Part shown: positions 45,160 through 54,814 of the stretch, one piece after another | Position numbering within the stretch: position 1 is the stretch's first letter | Layout: every line of letters begins with the position of its first letter | DNA from: Paraburkholderia sp041321145 | GTDB taxonomy: Bacteria; Pseudomonadota; Gammaproteobacteria; Burkholderiales; Burkholderiaceae | Assembly (NCBI RefSeq): GCF_041321145.1 | Contig: NZ_JBGGWA010000003.1 | Coordinates: 372,001 to 436,000, forward strand | Direction of reading: 5' to 3' | Length of the DNA stretch: 64,000 nucleotides | The notes under the pieces: model-generated | The model's database searches: none | Seen by the model: only the letters and a program-made list of their open reading frames with translations | Told to the model about the DNA's origin: nothing | Position numbers and translations under genes: made by a program

Positions 45160-46443
45160 TTAGCGCAGATTGTAGAACGCCGACTTGCCCGGGTAGCTGG
45201 CGATATCACCAAGGTCTTCTTCGATGCGCAGCAACTGGTTGTACTTCGAGATGCGGTCCGAACGCGACAGCGAACCCGTCTTGATCTGACCGGCATTCAG
45301 CCCGACCGCGATGTCCGCGATCGTCGAATCCTCGGTTTCCCCCGAGCGGTGCGAGATCACAGCCGTGTAGCCGGCGCGCTTCGCCATTTCGATGGCCGCG
45401 AAGGTTTCCGTCAGCGTACCGATCTGGTTGATCTTGATCAGGATCGAGTTGGCGATGCCCTTCTCGATGCCTTCCTTCAGGATGCGCGTGTTGGTGACGA
45501 ACAGATCGTCGCCCACCAGTTGGACCTTCTTGCCGAGCTTGTCGGTCAGGATTTTCCAGCCGGCCCAGTCGCTTTCGTGCATGCCGTCTTCGATCGAAAC
45601 GATCGGGAACTTGTCGGCCAGATTCGCGAGGTAATCCGCGAATTCGGTCGACGACAGTTGCAGGCCTTCGCCCGCCAACTGGTACTTGCCGTCGTGGTAG
45701 AACTCGCTGGCTGCGCAGTCGAGCGCGAGCAGCACGTCTTCACCCGCGCGGTAGCCAGCCTTTTCGATGGCTTGCAGGATGGTCGACAGACATTCGTCGT
45801 TGCTGCCGAAGTTCGGCGCGAAGCCGCCTTCGTCGCCGACTGCCGTGCTCATGCCGCGGTCGCTCAGGATCTTTTTCAGCGCGTGGAACACTTCGGCGCC
45901 GCAGCGCAGCGCTTCGCGGAAGCTCGGCTGGCTGACCGGCACGATCATGAATTCCTGGATGTCCAGGCTGTTGTTCGCGTGCGCGCCGCCGTTGACGATG
46001 TTCATCATCGGCACCGGCAGTTGCATCGCGCCCGAGCCGCCGAAGTAGCGGTACAGCGGCAGACCGGCTTCTTCAGCAGCAGCCTTCGCAACCGCCATCG
46101 ACACGGCCAGCATCGCGTTCGCGCCGAGGCGCGACTTGTTGTCCGTGCCGTCGAGTTCCAGCAGGGTCTTGTCGAGGAAGGCCTGCTCGGAAGCGTCGAG
46201 GCCCATGATCGCTTCGGAGATTTCGGTGTTGATGTGCTCGACGGCCTTCAGCACGCCCTTGCCGCCGTAACGGCCGGTTTCGCCGTCGCGCAGTTCGATC
46301 GCTTCGCGCGAACCTGTTGACGCACCCGACGGCACCGCAGCGCGGCCCATCGTGCCCGACTCGAGCAGCACGTCGCATTCGACGGTGGGGTTGCCTCGCG
46401 AATCGAGAATCTCTCGACCGATGATATCTACGATAGCACTCAT
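45160..46443 (-). CDS. eno: Enolase
   Basis: Interconverts 2-phosphoglycerate and phosphoenolpyruvate in glycolysis; also a degradosome partner in some bacteria. 427 residues with SAIVDIIGREILDSRGNPTVEC at the start, GASTGSREAIELRD, PVPMMNIVNGGAHANN, SIEDGMHESDWAG (Mg ligands), ILIKINQIGTLTET (catalytic Lys) and VISHRSGETEDSTIADI. ATG 46443 follows GAGGAAAC. Preceded by a 318-bp gap holding the 50-bp repeats. Confidence 0.98.
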   Translation of the reverse strand: MSAIVDIIGREILDSRGNPTVECDVLLESGTMGRAAVPSGASTGSREAIELRDGETGRYGGKGVLKAVEHINTEISEAIMGLDASEQAFLDKTLLELDGTDNKSRLGANAMLAVSMAVAKAAAEEAGLPLYRYFGGSGAMQLPVPMMNIVNGGAHANNSLDIQEFMIVPVSQPSFREALRCGAEVFHALKKILSDRGMSTAVGDEGGFAPNFGSNDECLSTILQAIEKAGYRAGEDVLLALDCAASEFYHDGKYQLAGEGLQLSSTEFADYLANLADKFPIVSIEDGMHESDWAGWKILTDKLGKKVQLVGDDLFVTNTRILKEGIEKGIANSILIKINQIGTLTETFAAIEMAKRAGYTAVISHRSGETEDSTIADIAVGLNAGQIKTGSLSRSDRISKYNQLLRIEEDLGDIASYPGKSAFYNLR

Positions 46444-46761
46444 GGTTTCCTCAAGAAATGACGTTGAATTCTTTACTGTGAAACTGCACCGGGCAACGCT
46501 GTCGATCCGGAGTTAGCGCTTTAGCGCTTACTCCGGTCCCATGCAACGCTGTCGATCCGGAGTTAGCGCTTTAGCGCTTACTCCGGTCCCATGCAACGCT
46601 GTCGATCCGGAGTTAGCGCTTCAGCGCTTACTCCGGTCCCATGCAGAGTAGCTCCCCAGCACACTACGCGCCTCGATGCTTTCGACGACCATTGCGCGCA
46701 TTCGCCGCATGCCCACGACTGTACCGGCTATGCGGGAATCGCGGCCGGCCAAACGCCTGAA
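46444..46761. other. kdsA-eno intergenic region
   Basis: No gene seen. About half of it is the 50-bp tandem repeat array; the remaining 119 bp next to kdsA has only a 29-codon open frame on minus that ends inside the array. In its place on minus the eno promoter or an mRNA processing site would be expected. Confidence 0.6.
46493..46642 (-). repeat. Three exact-period 50-bp tandem repeats, each with an internal hairpin
   Basis: Copies at 46493-46542, 46543-46592 and 46593-46642, contiguous, differing only by one T-to-C change in the third. Each unit contains arms CCGGAGTTAGCGCT and AGCGCTTACTCCGG around a TT loop: a 14-bp stem with one mismatch. Read on the eno strand the unit begins ATGGGACCGGAGTAA. 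The 50-bp unit is not a multiple of three and contains stops in more than one frame, so it is non-coding. Directly 50 bp upstream of the eno start codon. Confidence 0.97.
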
Positions 46762-47616
46762 TCAGTTGAAATCGCTTTCGAGGAACGGCGCGCGCTTGAC
46801 GGCCTGATCGAGCGTAACAAGCGTTTCGAGCAGGTCAGCCATGCGATGCAGCGGTACCGCGTTCGGACCGTCCGACTTGGCTTCCGAAGGCTTCGGGTGG
46901 GTTTCCATAAAGAGACCCGCCACGCCCGTTGCAACGGCCGCACGCGCCAGCACCGGCACGAATTCGCGCTGACCGCCCGAGCTCGTGCCCTGCCCACCCG
47001 GCAACTGCACCGAGTGAGTCGCGTCGAACACGACCGGCGCGTTGGTTTCGCGCATGATCGCGAGCGAACGCATGTCCGACACGAGGTTGTTATAGCCGAA
47101 CGACACGCCGCGTTCGCACGCCATGAAGCGGTCTTCCGAGAGACCCGCTTCACGCGCCGCATCACGCGCCTTGTCGATCACGTTCTTCATGTCGTGCGGT
47201 GCGAGAAACTGGCCTTTCTTGATGTTGACCGGTTTGCCCGAACGCGCGCAAGCATGAATGAAGTCCGTTTGACGGCACAGGAAAGCAGGCGTTTGCAGAA
47301 CGTCGACCACCGACGCAACCTGCTCGATCTCGTGCTCAGCGTGAACATCCGTCAGCACCGGCAACCCGAGCTGACGCTTCACTTCCGACAGGATGCGCAA
47401 ACCTTCGTCCATGCCCAGACCGCGAAACGACTTGCCGCTGCTGCGATTGGCCTTGTCGTACGACGATTTGTAGATGAACGGGATGTTCAGCTTCGCGCAG
47501 ATTTCCTTCAGCCGGCCTGCCGTGTCGATCGTCATCTGTTCGGATTCGACAACACAGGTGCCCGCGATCAGGAAAAACGGCTTGTCGAGCCCGATTTCGA
47601 AATCGCCCAGTTTCAT
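46762..47616 (-). CDS. kdsA: 3-deoxy-D-manno-octulosonate-8-phosphate synthase
   Basis: Makes KDO-8-phosphate for lipopolysaccharide inner core from phosphoenolpyruvate and arabinose-5-phosphate. 284 residues: MKLGDFEIGLDKPFFLIAGTCVVES, YKSSYDKANRSSGKSFRG (about 49-66), LTDVHAEHEIEQV, and FDATHSVQLPGGQG. The start codon overlaps the pyrG stop as ATGA (47613-47616), so translation is coupled. Confidence 0.97.
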   Translation of the reverse strand: MKLGDFEIGLDKPFFLIAGTCVVESEQMTIDTAGRLKEICAKLNIPFIYKSSYDKANRSSGKSFRGLGMDEGLRILSEVKRQLGLPVLTDVHAEHEIEQVASVVDVLQTPAFLCRQTDFIHACARSGKPVNIKKGQFLAPHDMKNVIDKARDAAREAGLSEDRFMACERGVSFGYNNLVSDMRSLAIMRETNAPVVFDATHSVQLPGGQGTSSGGQREFVPVLARAAVATGVAGLFMETHPKPSEAKSDGPNAVPLHRMADLLETLVTLDQAVKRAPFLESDFN

Positions 47617-49286
47617 GCTTTCTCCCTGACTTTCTTCGCCATGCGCGACTGCTCATGCGCGCGCGCCGCTTCGACGAACGACTTGAACAGCGGATGGCCG
47701 TCACGCGGCGTGGACGTGAATTCCGGATGGAACTGCACGCCGACGAACCACGGGTGCATGCTGCGCGGCAATTCCATCATTTCCGGCAGATCTTCACTCG
47801 GGGTACGGGCGCTGATGATAAGGCCGCCGGCTTCAAGCAGGGGCACGAAGCGGTTATTGACTTCATAACGGTGGCGATGGCGTTCGTTCACGTCCTTGCC
47901 ATAAATCTCTTCGGCCATCGTGCCGGGCTTGATCGGGCAGCGTTGCGAACCGAGACGCATCGTGCCGCCCAGATCCGATTCTTCGGTACGCTTTTCAACG
48001 CGGCCTTCACGGTCGTACCACTCGGTAATCAACGCGACCACGCGGTTTTCGGTTTCCTGATCGAACTCGGTGCTGTTCGCATCCTTCAGGCCGACCACGT
48101 CGCGAGCGAATTCGATCACGGCCAGTTGCATACCGAGGCAAATGCCGAGATAAGGCACGTTCGCTTCACGCGCATAGCGGATCGCCGCGATCTTGCCTTC
48201 GGTGCCGCGACGGCCGAAGCCGCCTGGCACGAGCACGGCATCCAGATGCTTGAGGCTTTCCACGCCTTGCGCCTCGATCTCTTCCGAGTCGATGTACTCG
48301 ATGTTGACCTTGGTCGACGTGTGCATCGACGCATGGCGCAGCGCTTCGATCAGCGACTTGTACGACTCGGTCAGATCGACATACTTGCCGACCATGCCGA
48401 TCGTGACTTCGTGCGTCGGGTGCTCGAGCTTTTCGACGAGGTTCGACCACATGGACAGATCGGCCGGCTTCGGCGTGAGCTTGAGCTCTTCGCAGATGAT
48501 CGCGTCCAGCCCCTGGTCGTGCAGCATCTGCGGAATCTTGTAGATGCTGTCGGCGTCCCACACGGAAATCACCGCGTCTTCCGGCACGTTCGAGAACATC
48601 GAGATCTTGGCGCGCTCGTCGTCCGGAATGGGGCGGTCGGCGCGGCACAGCAGCACGTGCGGCGAGATGCCGATTTCACGCAGCTTCTGCACGCTGTGCT
48701 GGGTAGGCTTGGTTTTCAGTTCGCCGGCGGTGGCGACCCAAGGCACCAGCGTGAGGTGCACGAAGCACGCGCTGTTGCGGCCCATGCGCAGGCTCATCTG
48801 ACGCGCGGCCTCGAGGAACGGCAGCGATTCGATATCGCCTACGGTGCCACCCACTTCGACGATGGCGACGTCCGGCTCACCGCACGTCGCAGAAGCTGCG
48901 CCGCGCTCGATGAACGCCTGGATTTCGTTTGTGATGTGCGGAATGACCTGCACCGTCTTGCCGAGATAGTCGCCGCGGCGCTCCTTGCGGATTACCGATT
49001 CGTAAATCTGGCCCGTGGTGAAGTTGTTGGCCTTGCGCATCTTCGTGCTGATGAAGCGCTCATAGTGGCCGAGGTCGAGGTCAGTCTCCGCGCCGTCTTC
49101 CGTCACGAACACTTCGCCGTGTTGAAACGGACTCATCGTGCCGGGGTCGACGTTGATGTAGGGATCGAGCTTGAGGAGAGTGACTTTAAGACCGCGCGAT
49201 TCGAGGATCGCGGCGAGGGAAGCGGCGGCAATACCCTTGCCGAGGGAAGATACTACGCCGCCGGTGACGAAAACATATTTGGTCAT
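47613..49286 (-). CDS. pyrG: CTP synthase
   Basis: Amidates UTP to CTP. 557 residues from ATG 49286 (MTKYVFVTGGVVSSLGKGI). N-terminal synthetase domain with the P-loop-like KGIAAASLAAILESRG and DPYINVDPGTMSPFQHGEVFV; C-terminal glutaminase domain with nucleophile Cys in YLGICLGMQLAV (about 375-386) and catalytic His/Glu in VQFHPEFTS. The open frame runs further upstream (to 49406) without conserved sequence. Heads pyrG-kdsA-eno-ftsB. Confidence 0.98.
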   Translation of the reverse strand: MTKYVFVTGGVVSSLGKGIAAASLAAILESRGLKVTLLKLDPYINVDPGTMSPFQHGEVFVTEDGAETDLDLGHYERFISTKMRKANNFTTGQIYESVIRKERRGDYLGKTVQVIPHITNEIQAFIERGAASATCGEPDVAIVEVGGTVGDIESLPFLEAARQMSLRMGRNSACFVHLTLVPWVATAGELKTKPTQHSVQKLREIGISPHVLLCRADRPIPDDERAKISMFSNVPEDAVISVWDADSIYKIPQMLHDQGLDAIICEELKLTPKPADLSMWSNLVEKLEHPTHEVTIGMVGKYVDLTESYKSLIEALRHASMHTSTKVNIEYIDSEEIEAQGVESLKHLDAVLVPGGFGRRGTEGKIAAIRYAREANVPYLGICLGMQLAVIEFARDVVGLKDANSTEFDQETENRVVALITEWYDREGRVEKRTEESDLGGTMRLGSQRCPIKPGTMAEEIYGKDVNERHRHRYEVNNRFVPLLEAGGLIISARTPSEDLPEMMELPRSMHPWFVGVQFHPEFTSTPRDGHPLFKSFVEAARAHEQSRMAKKVREKA

Positions 49287-49438
49287 CGCTGGATGCTCGC
49301 GGGAAAAACGGATTATACCGTAAAGCAGGGTCTCAACCCAGCAAAATCCTGGCGACATCCGCACGCGCACGGGCCACGGCGATGGCCATCGCCGTGCGCC
49401 GATCATGCACCGTTTTTTGCGCTATGCGCAGCGGGCAG

Positions 49439-50242
49439 TCAGGACCGCCGCTGCAGTTCGTGCAACATTCGCTGCACCGCGCGCGCGGTTTCGAGCGGCT
49501 TTTCCATCGGGTAAAGATGGCTCCCCTCGATCCATTCCACATGACCGCCGGTCGCGCGGCGAGTGGCCTCGAGGCCCGCCTGACGGATTTCTTTCGAACG
49601 CGTGCCGGCGATGAAACCCACCGGCACCGGCGCGCCGCGCGCGAGGCGCGCGCCTAGCGTGTGGGGCAAGGTCTTATAGATCTGATATTCGGTGCGGCGA
49701 TCGAAGGCGAGCGACCGCCCGCCGTCAGGCGAGTCCTGCGGAATGCCGAAGTCGATGTAGTCGGACAGCATGCGCTCGTCCCAGCGCGCGAACGCCGGCT
49801 TCGAGTGGAAGTGCCGCCACGCCTCGTCGCGGCTGGCCCACTGGGTGCGGCGCGTGCGGGTGGCAGCCGCGGGCGACAGGCGCTCGTCAAGCCCGGTCCA
49901 TTGCGACACGCGCAGCATGCTGCTGCGCCAGCCGGCGATCACCGGCGAGTCGAGCATCACCACTCCCCTCACCCACTGCGGCTTTTTCAGCGCGGCCATC
50001 AACGACAGATAACCGCCAAGCGAATGGCCCACCAGCCACACGGGTCGCTCATAGGAACGGCCGATGTCGTCGAGCAACTGCTCGACCAGATGCGGCCAGT
50101 CCTGCGTGACCGGGTAGCGCGCGTCGTGGCCGATGCGCTCGATGGAGCGCAGCTCATAGCCGTCGGCGAGTTCGGCGAAGATCGTCCGGTAGGTGGACGC
50201 CGGAAAACCGTTCGCGTGCGAGAAGTGGATGATGTTTTTCAA
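49439..50242 (-). CDS. Alpha/beta hydrolase
   Basis: 267 residues from a TTG at 50242 (MKNIIHFSHANGFPASTYR); GGAGAG stands about 10 bases before it, and the longer frame to 50527 overlaps comEC with no conserved content. Oxyanion motif SHANGFPAS, nucleophile in VGHSLGGYLSLM (about 84-95), catalytic His in IEGSHLYPMEKP near the C-terminus. Esterase/lipase-like; substrate unknown. Follows comEC by 106 bp and precedes pyrG by 152 bp. Confidence 0.83.
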   Translation of the reverse strand: MKNIIHFSHANGFPASTYRTIFAELADGYELRSIERIGHDARYPVTQDWPHLVEQLLDDIGRSYERPVWLVGHSLGGYLSLMAALKKPQWVRGVVMLDSPVIAGWRSSMLRVSQWTGLDERLSPAAATRTRRTQWASRDEAWRHFHSKPAFARWDERMLSDYIDFGIPQDSPDGGRSLAFDRRTEYQIYKTLPHTLGARLARGAPVPVGFIAGTRSKEIRQAGLEATRRATGGHVEWIEGSHLYPMEKPLETARAVQRMLHELQRRS

Positions 50243-50348
50243 GTGCGGCTCTCTCCGTTCTGTTTTGCGTGCGGGCTCTCGTCCTGGCTTTTCGTGCAGG
50301 CTCCGAGCCCAGCGGCGCGTTTCTTCTATCTGTGCGGCGGGCCATCCG

Positions 50349-53120
50349 TCAGCGGTCCATCCAGTAGCGGCGCTGCGTGTCGCGATAGCGCTCGAGCGTG
50401 AGCGCGGCACCGCTCGAGTCCGGGCTGCGTCCCGGCCCGACTTCCGGGCGAGCTTCCAGACTGCCCTCGGGCTCGACGTTGGGGTTGATGTCGACCCGCA
50501 CCGCGCCGTCCGCATCGCTGCGCGCAAGCTCGATATGCCGCGCCTTGTAACGCTCGAACACCCCCGCGTTCGGATGATGAAAACGGTTGCGATAGCCTAC
50601 CTGAAATAGCGCGATGAGCGGCTCGATAGAGTCGAGGAACGGCTCGGTCGACGACGTCTTGCTCCCATGATGCGGCACGACCAGTACCTGAGCGCGCAAC
50701 GCGTCGCGATCGCGCGCGAGCAGGATGCGTTCGACCGGCGCTTCGATGTCCGCCGCCAGCAACGCTCCCATGCGTAATGGCGCCGCTTGAACACGCCGGG
50801 CCGGCAGGCCCTCTGCAGCCGGCAAACCCTCCGCAAGCGAGATGTTCTCCGCGCTCGACAGGCTGCCCGCGGCAGGCAAAGTACTCACCCGCAACACGCA
50901 GCAATGCGCGTTCGGTTTGCCCTGCAGCGGCCCGGCATCCGGCCAGAGCATCGCGAACTCGACGCCGTCCCACTGCCAGCGCTGGCCCGCCGCACAGGGC
51001 AGCGTATCCGCGCCGCGTTGCTTTGCGTTCGACCACAACGCATTCGCTGGCGCCAATGCCGCCACCATTTGACGAACCTCGATCGCGTCCAGTACAGCGG
51101 GCGCGCCGCCTGAATGGTCAGAATCGGCGTGGCTGATAACCAGCGTATCGAGCGCTGTGACGCCATGCGCCTGCAAAAATGGCACGACGACCCGTTCACC
51201 GGCATGCGTCGATTCCGGGCCCGGCCCGGTATCGAACAGCAACACGTGATGCGCCGTTTCGACCAGCACTGACGTGCCTTGACCGACGTCCAGCGCCGTC
51301 AGACGGAAACTGCCGTGCGGCGGTCCGGGCGGTGCCGGCATCAGGAGCGGAAGCCACGTCAGCGGCGCGGCCCAGCGCAGCGGCCAGCCGCGCGGCGCGA
51401 GACACCAGATAACGCCGACCGCCGCCGCGGCAAGCGCCCAGGCATCCGGTTGCGGCAGCCGCCACAGCGTCCATGCGGGACCGGACAGCATCTGCAAGCC
51501 CACGGGCAGCAGATCGAGCAACGCGTGCGCGGCGCGAAACGCGTAGGCATCGAACGGGGCGGGCAATGCGACGCCGGCCAACACTGCCGGCGTCACCAGC
51601 AAACTGACCCATGGAATCGCAAAGGCATTGGCAAGCGGACCGATCAGCGGAATCTGCGCGAACCAGTAGACGGTGAGCGGCGCAAGCGCGACCGTGACGG
51701 CGAACTGCACGTGCGCAGCCTCGCGCAGGCGTACACCGAAAGCGCGCATAGGGCGGCGCAGGGCGGACCACAGGGAAAACAGGCGCGAGAACCTTATCTG
51801 CGTCGCGCCGCTCTCGCCCTCTTCGTCTCGACGCTGCTCGTGATCCTGCACGCGGGGCCGGCCCGACATCGCGAACAGAATCGCCGCTACCGCACAGAAC
51901 GAAAGCCAGAATCCGGCCGACACCACCGCCCACGGGTCGATCATAAGCACGAGTCCCAACGCCCACGCGAGCACGACCGAACGCGCGACATTGCGCCCGC
52001 TGATAAAGGCCAGCGCCACGACTCCCGCCATCCATAGCGCGCGCTGCGCCGGCACGTTGAAGCCGGCCAATGCCGCATGCAATCCGGCGAACAGCGCGCC
52101 GCCCGTCACCGCGACAATCTGCGCGGGCAGCAGCAACGGCCAGTTGCGGCCGGTGAACCCCGAGCGCCGCCACACCGCACCGGCGAGCCAACCCGCGAGA
52201 CCCGCGACAAAACCAATATGCAAGCCCGAAATCGCCACCAGATGACTGGTGCCCGTGCCGCGCATCAGCAGCCAGTCGGCTGCGCTGACTTCGTCCTGTG
52301 CGCCGATGGCGAGTGCCACCACGATGCCGCGATGCGGCGCCGCGGCAAGCACCGTGTCGATCCGTGCGCGCAGCGCGGCGCGCCAGCGATCGACCGTCAC
52401 ACCCACGCCGCGCGCGTTGCCAGGCAAACGCAAAGCGTGAACCGGCGCGCTCACATAGCCCGTGGCGCGCACATTGCGCGCAAGCAAACCGGCTTCGGCA
52501 TCACGCACGCCGAAGTTCGCATTGCCGTGCGGGCGTTTGAGGCGCACGGTCAGACGCCAGCGCGCACCCGGTTCGAGCAGCGGCGCAGGCGCATCCTCGG
52601 CAATCCATGACAGCTGAATCACGCGCGGAAAAGTGGTGATCGGCACGTCGGCCGATTCGACCTCGAAGAGAAAGCGCGCGCCCTTGTTGTCGCATGAAGG
52701 CAGCCCCTTGATACTGCCGACGACTTCGATATCGCGACCTTCCCACGCGCTCGGCAAGCTGACCGCGAGCCTCGCTTCCGCCCGCCAGGCGGCATAACCA
52801 AAGCCTACGCAAAAGGCAGTTATCCAGATGGCGCCCCAACCAACGAATGAACGTAAGCGCGTATCGACCCAGGCGCGGCGTTTCAGCGAAATTGAACGCC
52901 CTGCATGATCATCCGCAATGCCCGAAGTGCCGCCGCCTGACCCGCCCGAAGAATCGCCGCGCAATCCGTCCGAAGAACGGCCGCGCAATCCCCACACCGC
53001 TGTACCGAGCGCCACGCACGCAACCGCGATCAACGCGCCCCAACCGCTCCAAGCCGGCAATGCAGCCTGTCGCTGCAGCCAGATCACCCCCAACGCAAAC
53101 CCGCACCACCATGCCCGCAT
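50349..53120 (-). CDS. comEC: ComEC/Rec2 DNA internalisation protein
   Basis: Inner-membrane channel for single-stranded DNA uptake in natural transformation. 923 residues, three parts: N-terminal DUF4131 with two membrane helices (about 1-230), the central competence domain with many helices (about 240-560, LLMRGTGTSHLVAISGLHIGFVAGLAG is the signature), and a C-terminal MBL domain with TALDVGQGTSVLVET, SHADSDHSGG (zinc motif HxDxDH, about 660) and VPHHGSKTSSTEP. ATG 53120 follows GGAGGACAG. All three parts look intact. Confidence 0.94.
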   Translation of the reverse strand: MRAWWCGFALGVIWLQRQAALPAWSGWGALIAVACVALGTAVWGLRGRSSDGLRGDSSGGSGGGTSGIADDHAGRSISLKRRAWVDTRLRSFVGWGAIWITAFCVGFGYAAWRAEARLAVSLPSAWEGRDIEVVGSIKGLPSCDNKGARFLFEVESADVPITTFPRVIQLSWIAEDAPAPLLEPGARWRLTVRLKRPHGNANFGVRDAEAGLLARNVRATGYVSAPVHALRLPGNARGVGVTVDRWRAALRARIDTVLAAAPHRGIVVALAIGAQDEVSAADWLLMRGTGTSHLVAISGLHIGFVAGLAGWLAGAVWRRSGFTGRNWPLLLPAQIVAVTGGALFAGLHAALAGFNVPAQRALWMAGVVALAFISGRNVARSVVLAWALGLVLMIDPWAVVSAGFWLSFCAVAAILFAMSGRPRVQDHEQRRDEEGESGATQIRFSRLFSLWSALRRPMRAFGVRLREAAHVQFAVTVALAPLTVYWFAQIPLIGPLANAFAIPWVSLLVTPAVLAGVALPAPFDAYAFRAAHALLDLLPVGLQMLSGPAWTLWRLPQPDAWALAAAAVGVIWCLAPRGWPLRWAAPLTWLPLLMPAPPGPPHGSFRLTALDVGQGTSVLVETAHHVLLFDTGPGPESTHAGERVVVPFLQAHGVTALDTLVISHADSDHSGGAPAVLDAIEVRQMVAALAPANALWSNAKQRGADTLPCAAGQRWQWDGVEFAMLWPDAGPLQGKPNAHCCVLRVSTLPAAGSLSSAENISLAEGLPAAEGLPARRVQAAPLRMGALLAADIEAPVERILLARDRDALRAQVLVVPHHGSKTSSTEPFLDSIEPLIALFQVGYRNRFHHPNAGVFERYKARHIELARSDADGAVRVDINPNVEPEGSLEARPEVGPGRSPDSSGAALTLERYRDTQRRYWMDR

Positions 53121-53233
53121 CTGTCCTCCGCCCAGCAGACGCCGGATTGACGCAACGCTCGGCGCGCAGGCGTCAGCGCGGCCGCCGGGCGTGTGTTCCG
53201 CCCGGCGCGAACCACCTCGACCATCGAGTTCAA

Positions 53234-54022
53234 TTATGCAGAGGAAAGCGCGAGCCGCGGCAGCGCAGCGAGCGCGTTAGCCGTTGTGCCTAGGGCGGCT
53301 TCGTCGGCTGTCATGCCGCGCAGTTGTGCGAGCCCCGCGCCGATGCCCGGAATCTGCTCCGGCGAATTGCGCTGCTTGTACATCCAGGACGGCGCGATAT
53401 CGGGAGCGTCGGTCTCGACGACGAGTGCGTCGAACGGCAATTGCCCGGCGAGGCGCCGGATTTGCCGCGCCCGCTCGAAGGTCAGATTGCCGCCGAAACC
53501 AAGATGCATACCCTGGTCGATATACGCCTGAGCTTGCTGGAAACTGCCGTTGAAGGCGTGTGCGATGCCACGATGAATCTGATGTCGCCGCAGCCCTTTG
53601 ATCACCTGATCCTGCGCTTTGCGCACGTGGCAGATCACCGGCAGATCGAATTCCCGCGCGAGCTGCAGTTGACCGTTGTAGAAGAACTGCTGGCGCGCGT
53701 CGTCGAGGCCTTCGACGAAATAATCCAGGCCGATTTCGCCGATGCCGACGAACAACGGATCTTCAAGACTCGCTTCGATTTCCATGCGAAGCAGTTCGAG
53801 ATCGCGCTCCTGGGCACCTGGCGTGAAAAGTGGATGGATGCCCAGCGCGTAGGCGCCGCCGTCGATCCGGTGCGCGAGCTCACGCACTGTCGCGAAGTTC
53901 TCGCGGCCGATCGCGGGAATCACGATACGCCCCACCCCCGCTCGACGCGCCGCCGCCGCGACTTCGTCGCGGTCGGCGTTGAATTCCGCAGCGTCGAGAT
54001 GGCAGTGCGTATCGATCCACAT
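53234..54022 (-). CDS. TatD family metal-dependent hydrolase
   Basis: 262 residues, TIM-barrel deoxyribonuclease family. Metal and catalytic motifs: IDTHCHLDAAEF (3-14), GEIGLDYF (about 95-102), ICHVRKAQDQ (about 131), AHAFNGS (about 153), VETDAPDIAP (about 203-212). Member of the TatD/YcfH group implicated in DNA/RNA 3'-end trimming or D-amino acid tRNA processing; substrate not readable. Between lolD (48 bp) and comEC. Confidence 0.9.
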   Translation of the reverse strand: MWIDTHCHLDAAEFNADRDEVAAAARRAGVGRIVIPAIGRENFATVRELAHRIDGGAYALGIHPLFTPGAQERDLELLRMEIEASLEDPLFVGIGEIGLDYFVEGLDDARQQFFYNGQLQLAREFDLPVICHVRKAQDQVIKGLRRHQIHRGIAHAFNGSFQQAQAYIDQGMHLGFGGNLTFERARQIRRLAGQLPFDALVVETDAPDIAPSWMYKQRNSPEQIPGIGAGLAQLRGMTADEAALGTTANALAALPRLALSSA

Positions 54023-54070
54023 GGCGCGCCTCGCTAACGGCAGTGCATCGCTTTGGTTCCCGCGCGGCGA

Positions 54071-54814
54071 CTAAACCGGGACCGGCGGTTCTTCATGCAA
54101 CACGCCGTCGCGCAGCCGCATGATCCGGTCGCAACGTCCGGCCAGTTCCGGATCGTGCGTGACGATCACGAAACTGGTGTCGAACGTTTGCGACAGTTCG
54201 AGCATCAGGTTGAACACGGTGTCTGCGGTGCCGCCGTCGAGATTGCCGGTGGGCTCGTCGGCCAGCACACACGCGGGCTTGGTGACCAAGGCCCGCGCGA
54301 TCGCCACACGTTGACGTTCGCCACCGGACAACTCACCCGGGCGATGCTTCGCCCGATGCCCCATGCCGACGCGCTCCAGCACTGCAAGCGCGTCGCTTCG
54401 CGCGGCTTCGGTCGTCATGCGGCGAATCCGCAGCGGCATCGCGACGTTGTCGAGCGCGGTAAATTCCGGCAGCAAATGATGGAACTGATACACGAAACCG
54501 AGTGCGCGATTGCGCAGATCGTTACGTTCGCGTTCGGAGAGCTTCGTGAAGGGCTTGCCCATTACGGAGACATGGCCCGCGCTCGGATCGTCGAGGCCGC
54601 CGAGCACATGCAGCAGTGTGCTCTTGCCGGAGCCCGACGCGCCGACGATCGCCAGCTTTTCGCCGCGCCGCACGTTCAGTTGCGCGTTGTTGAGCACCTG
54701 CACATTGAGGCCGCCCTGCACGAACGATTTCGAAATGCCGGTTGCTTCCAGCACATAGGGATGCCGCGCGGTTTCTTCTGAGGCCATGGATAGGCTAGCG
54801 GAACGGTCATTCAT
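54071..54814 (-). CDS. lolD: Lipoprotein-releasing ABC transporter ATPase LolD
   Basis: ATPase that powers release of outer-membrane lipoproteins from the inner membrane to LolA. 247 residues: Walker A GASGSGKST (58-66), Q-loop FVYQFHHLLPEF, signature LSGGERQRVA (162-171), Walker B VLADEPTGNLD (183-193), H-loop IVTHDPELA. Start ATG 54814 overlaps the end of the permease gene by 8 bp, which supports coupling; ATG at 54787 (MASEETARHPYV) is an alternative. Confidence 0.95.
   Translation of the reverse strand: MNDRSASLSMASEETARHPYVLEATGISKSFVQGGLNVQVLNNAQLNVRRGEKLAIVGASGSGKSTLLHVLGGLDDPSAGHVSVMGKPFTKLSERERNDLRNRALGFVYQFHHLLPEFTALDNVAMPLRIRRMTTEAARSDALAVLERVGMGHRAKHRPGELSGGERQRVAIARALVTKPACVLADEPTGNLDGGTADTVFNLMLELSQTFDTSFVIVTHDPELAGRCDRIMRLRDGVLHEEPPVPV

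Noticed and set aside
46493..46642. Possible CRISPR array
   Set aside because: The 50-bp units are contiguous with no unique spacers and no cas genes nearby.
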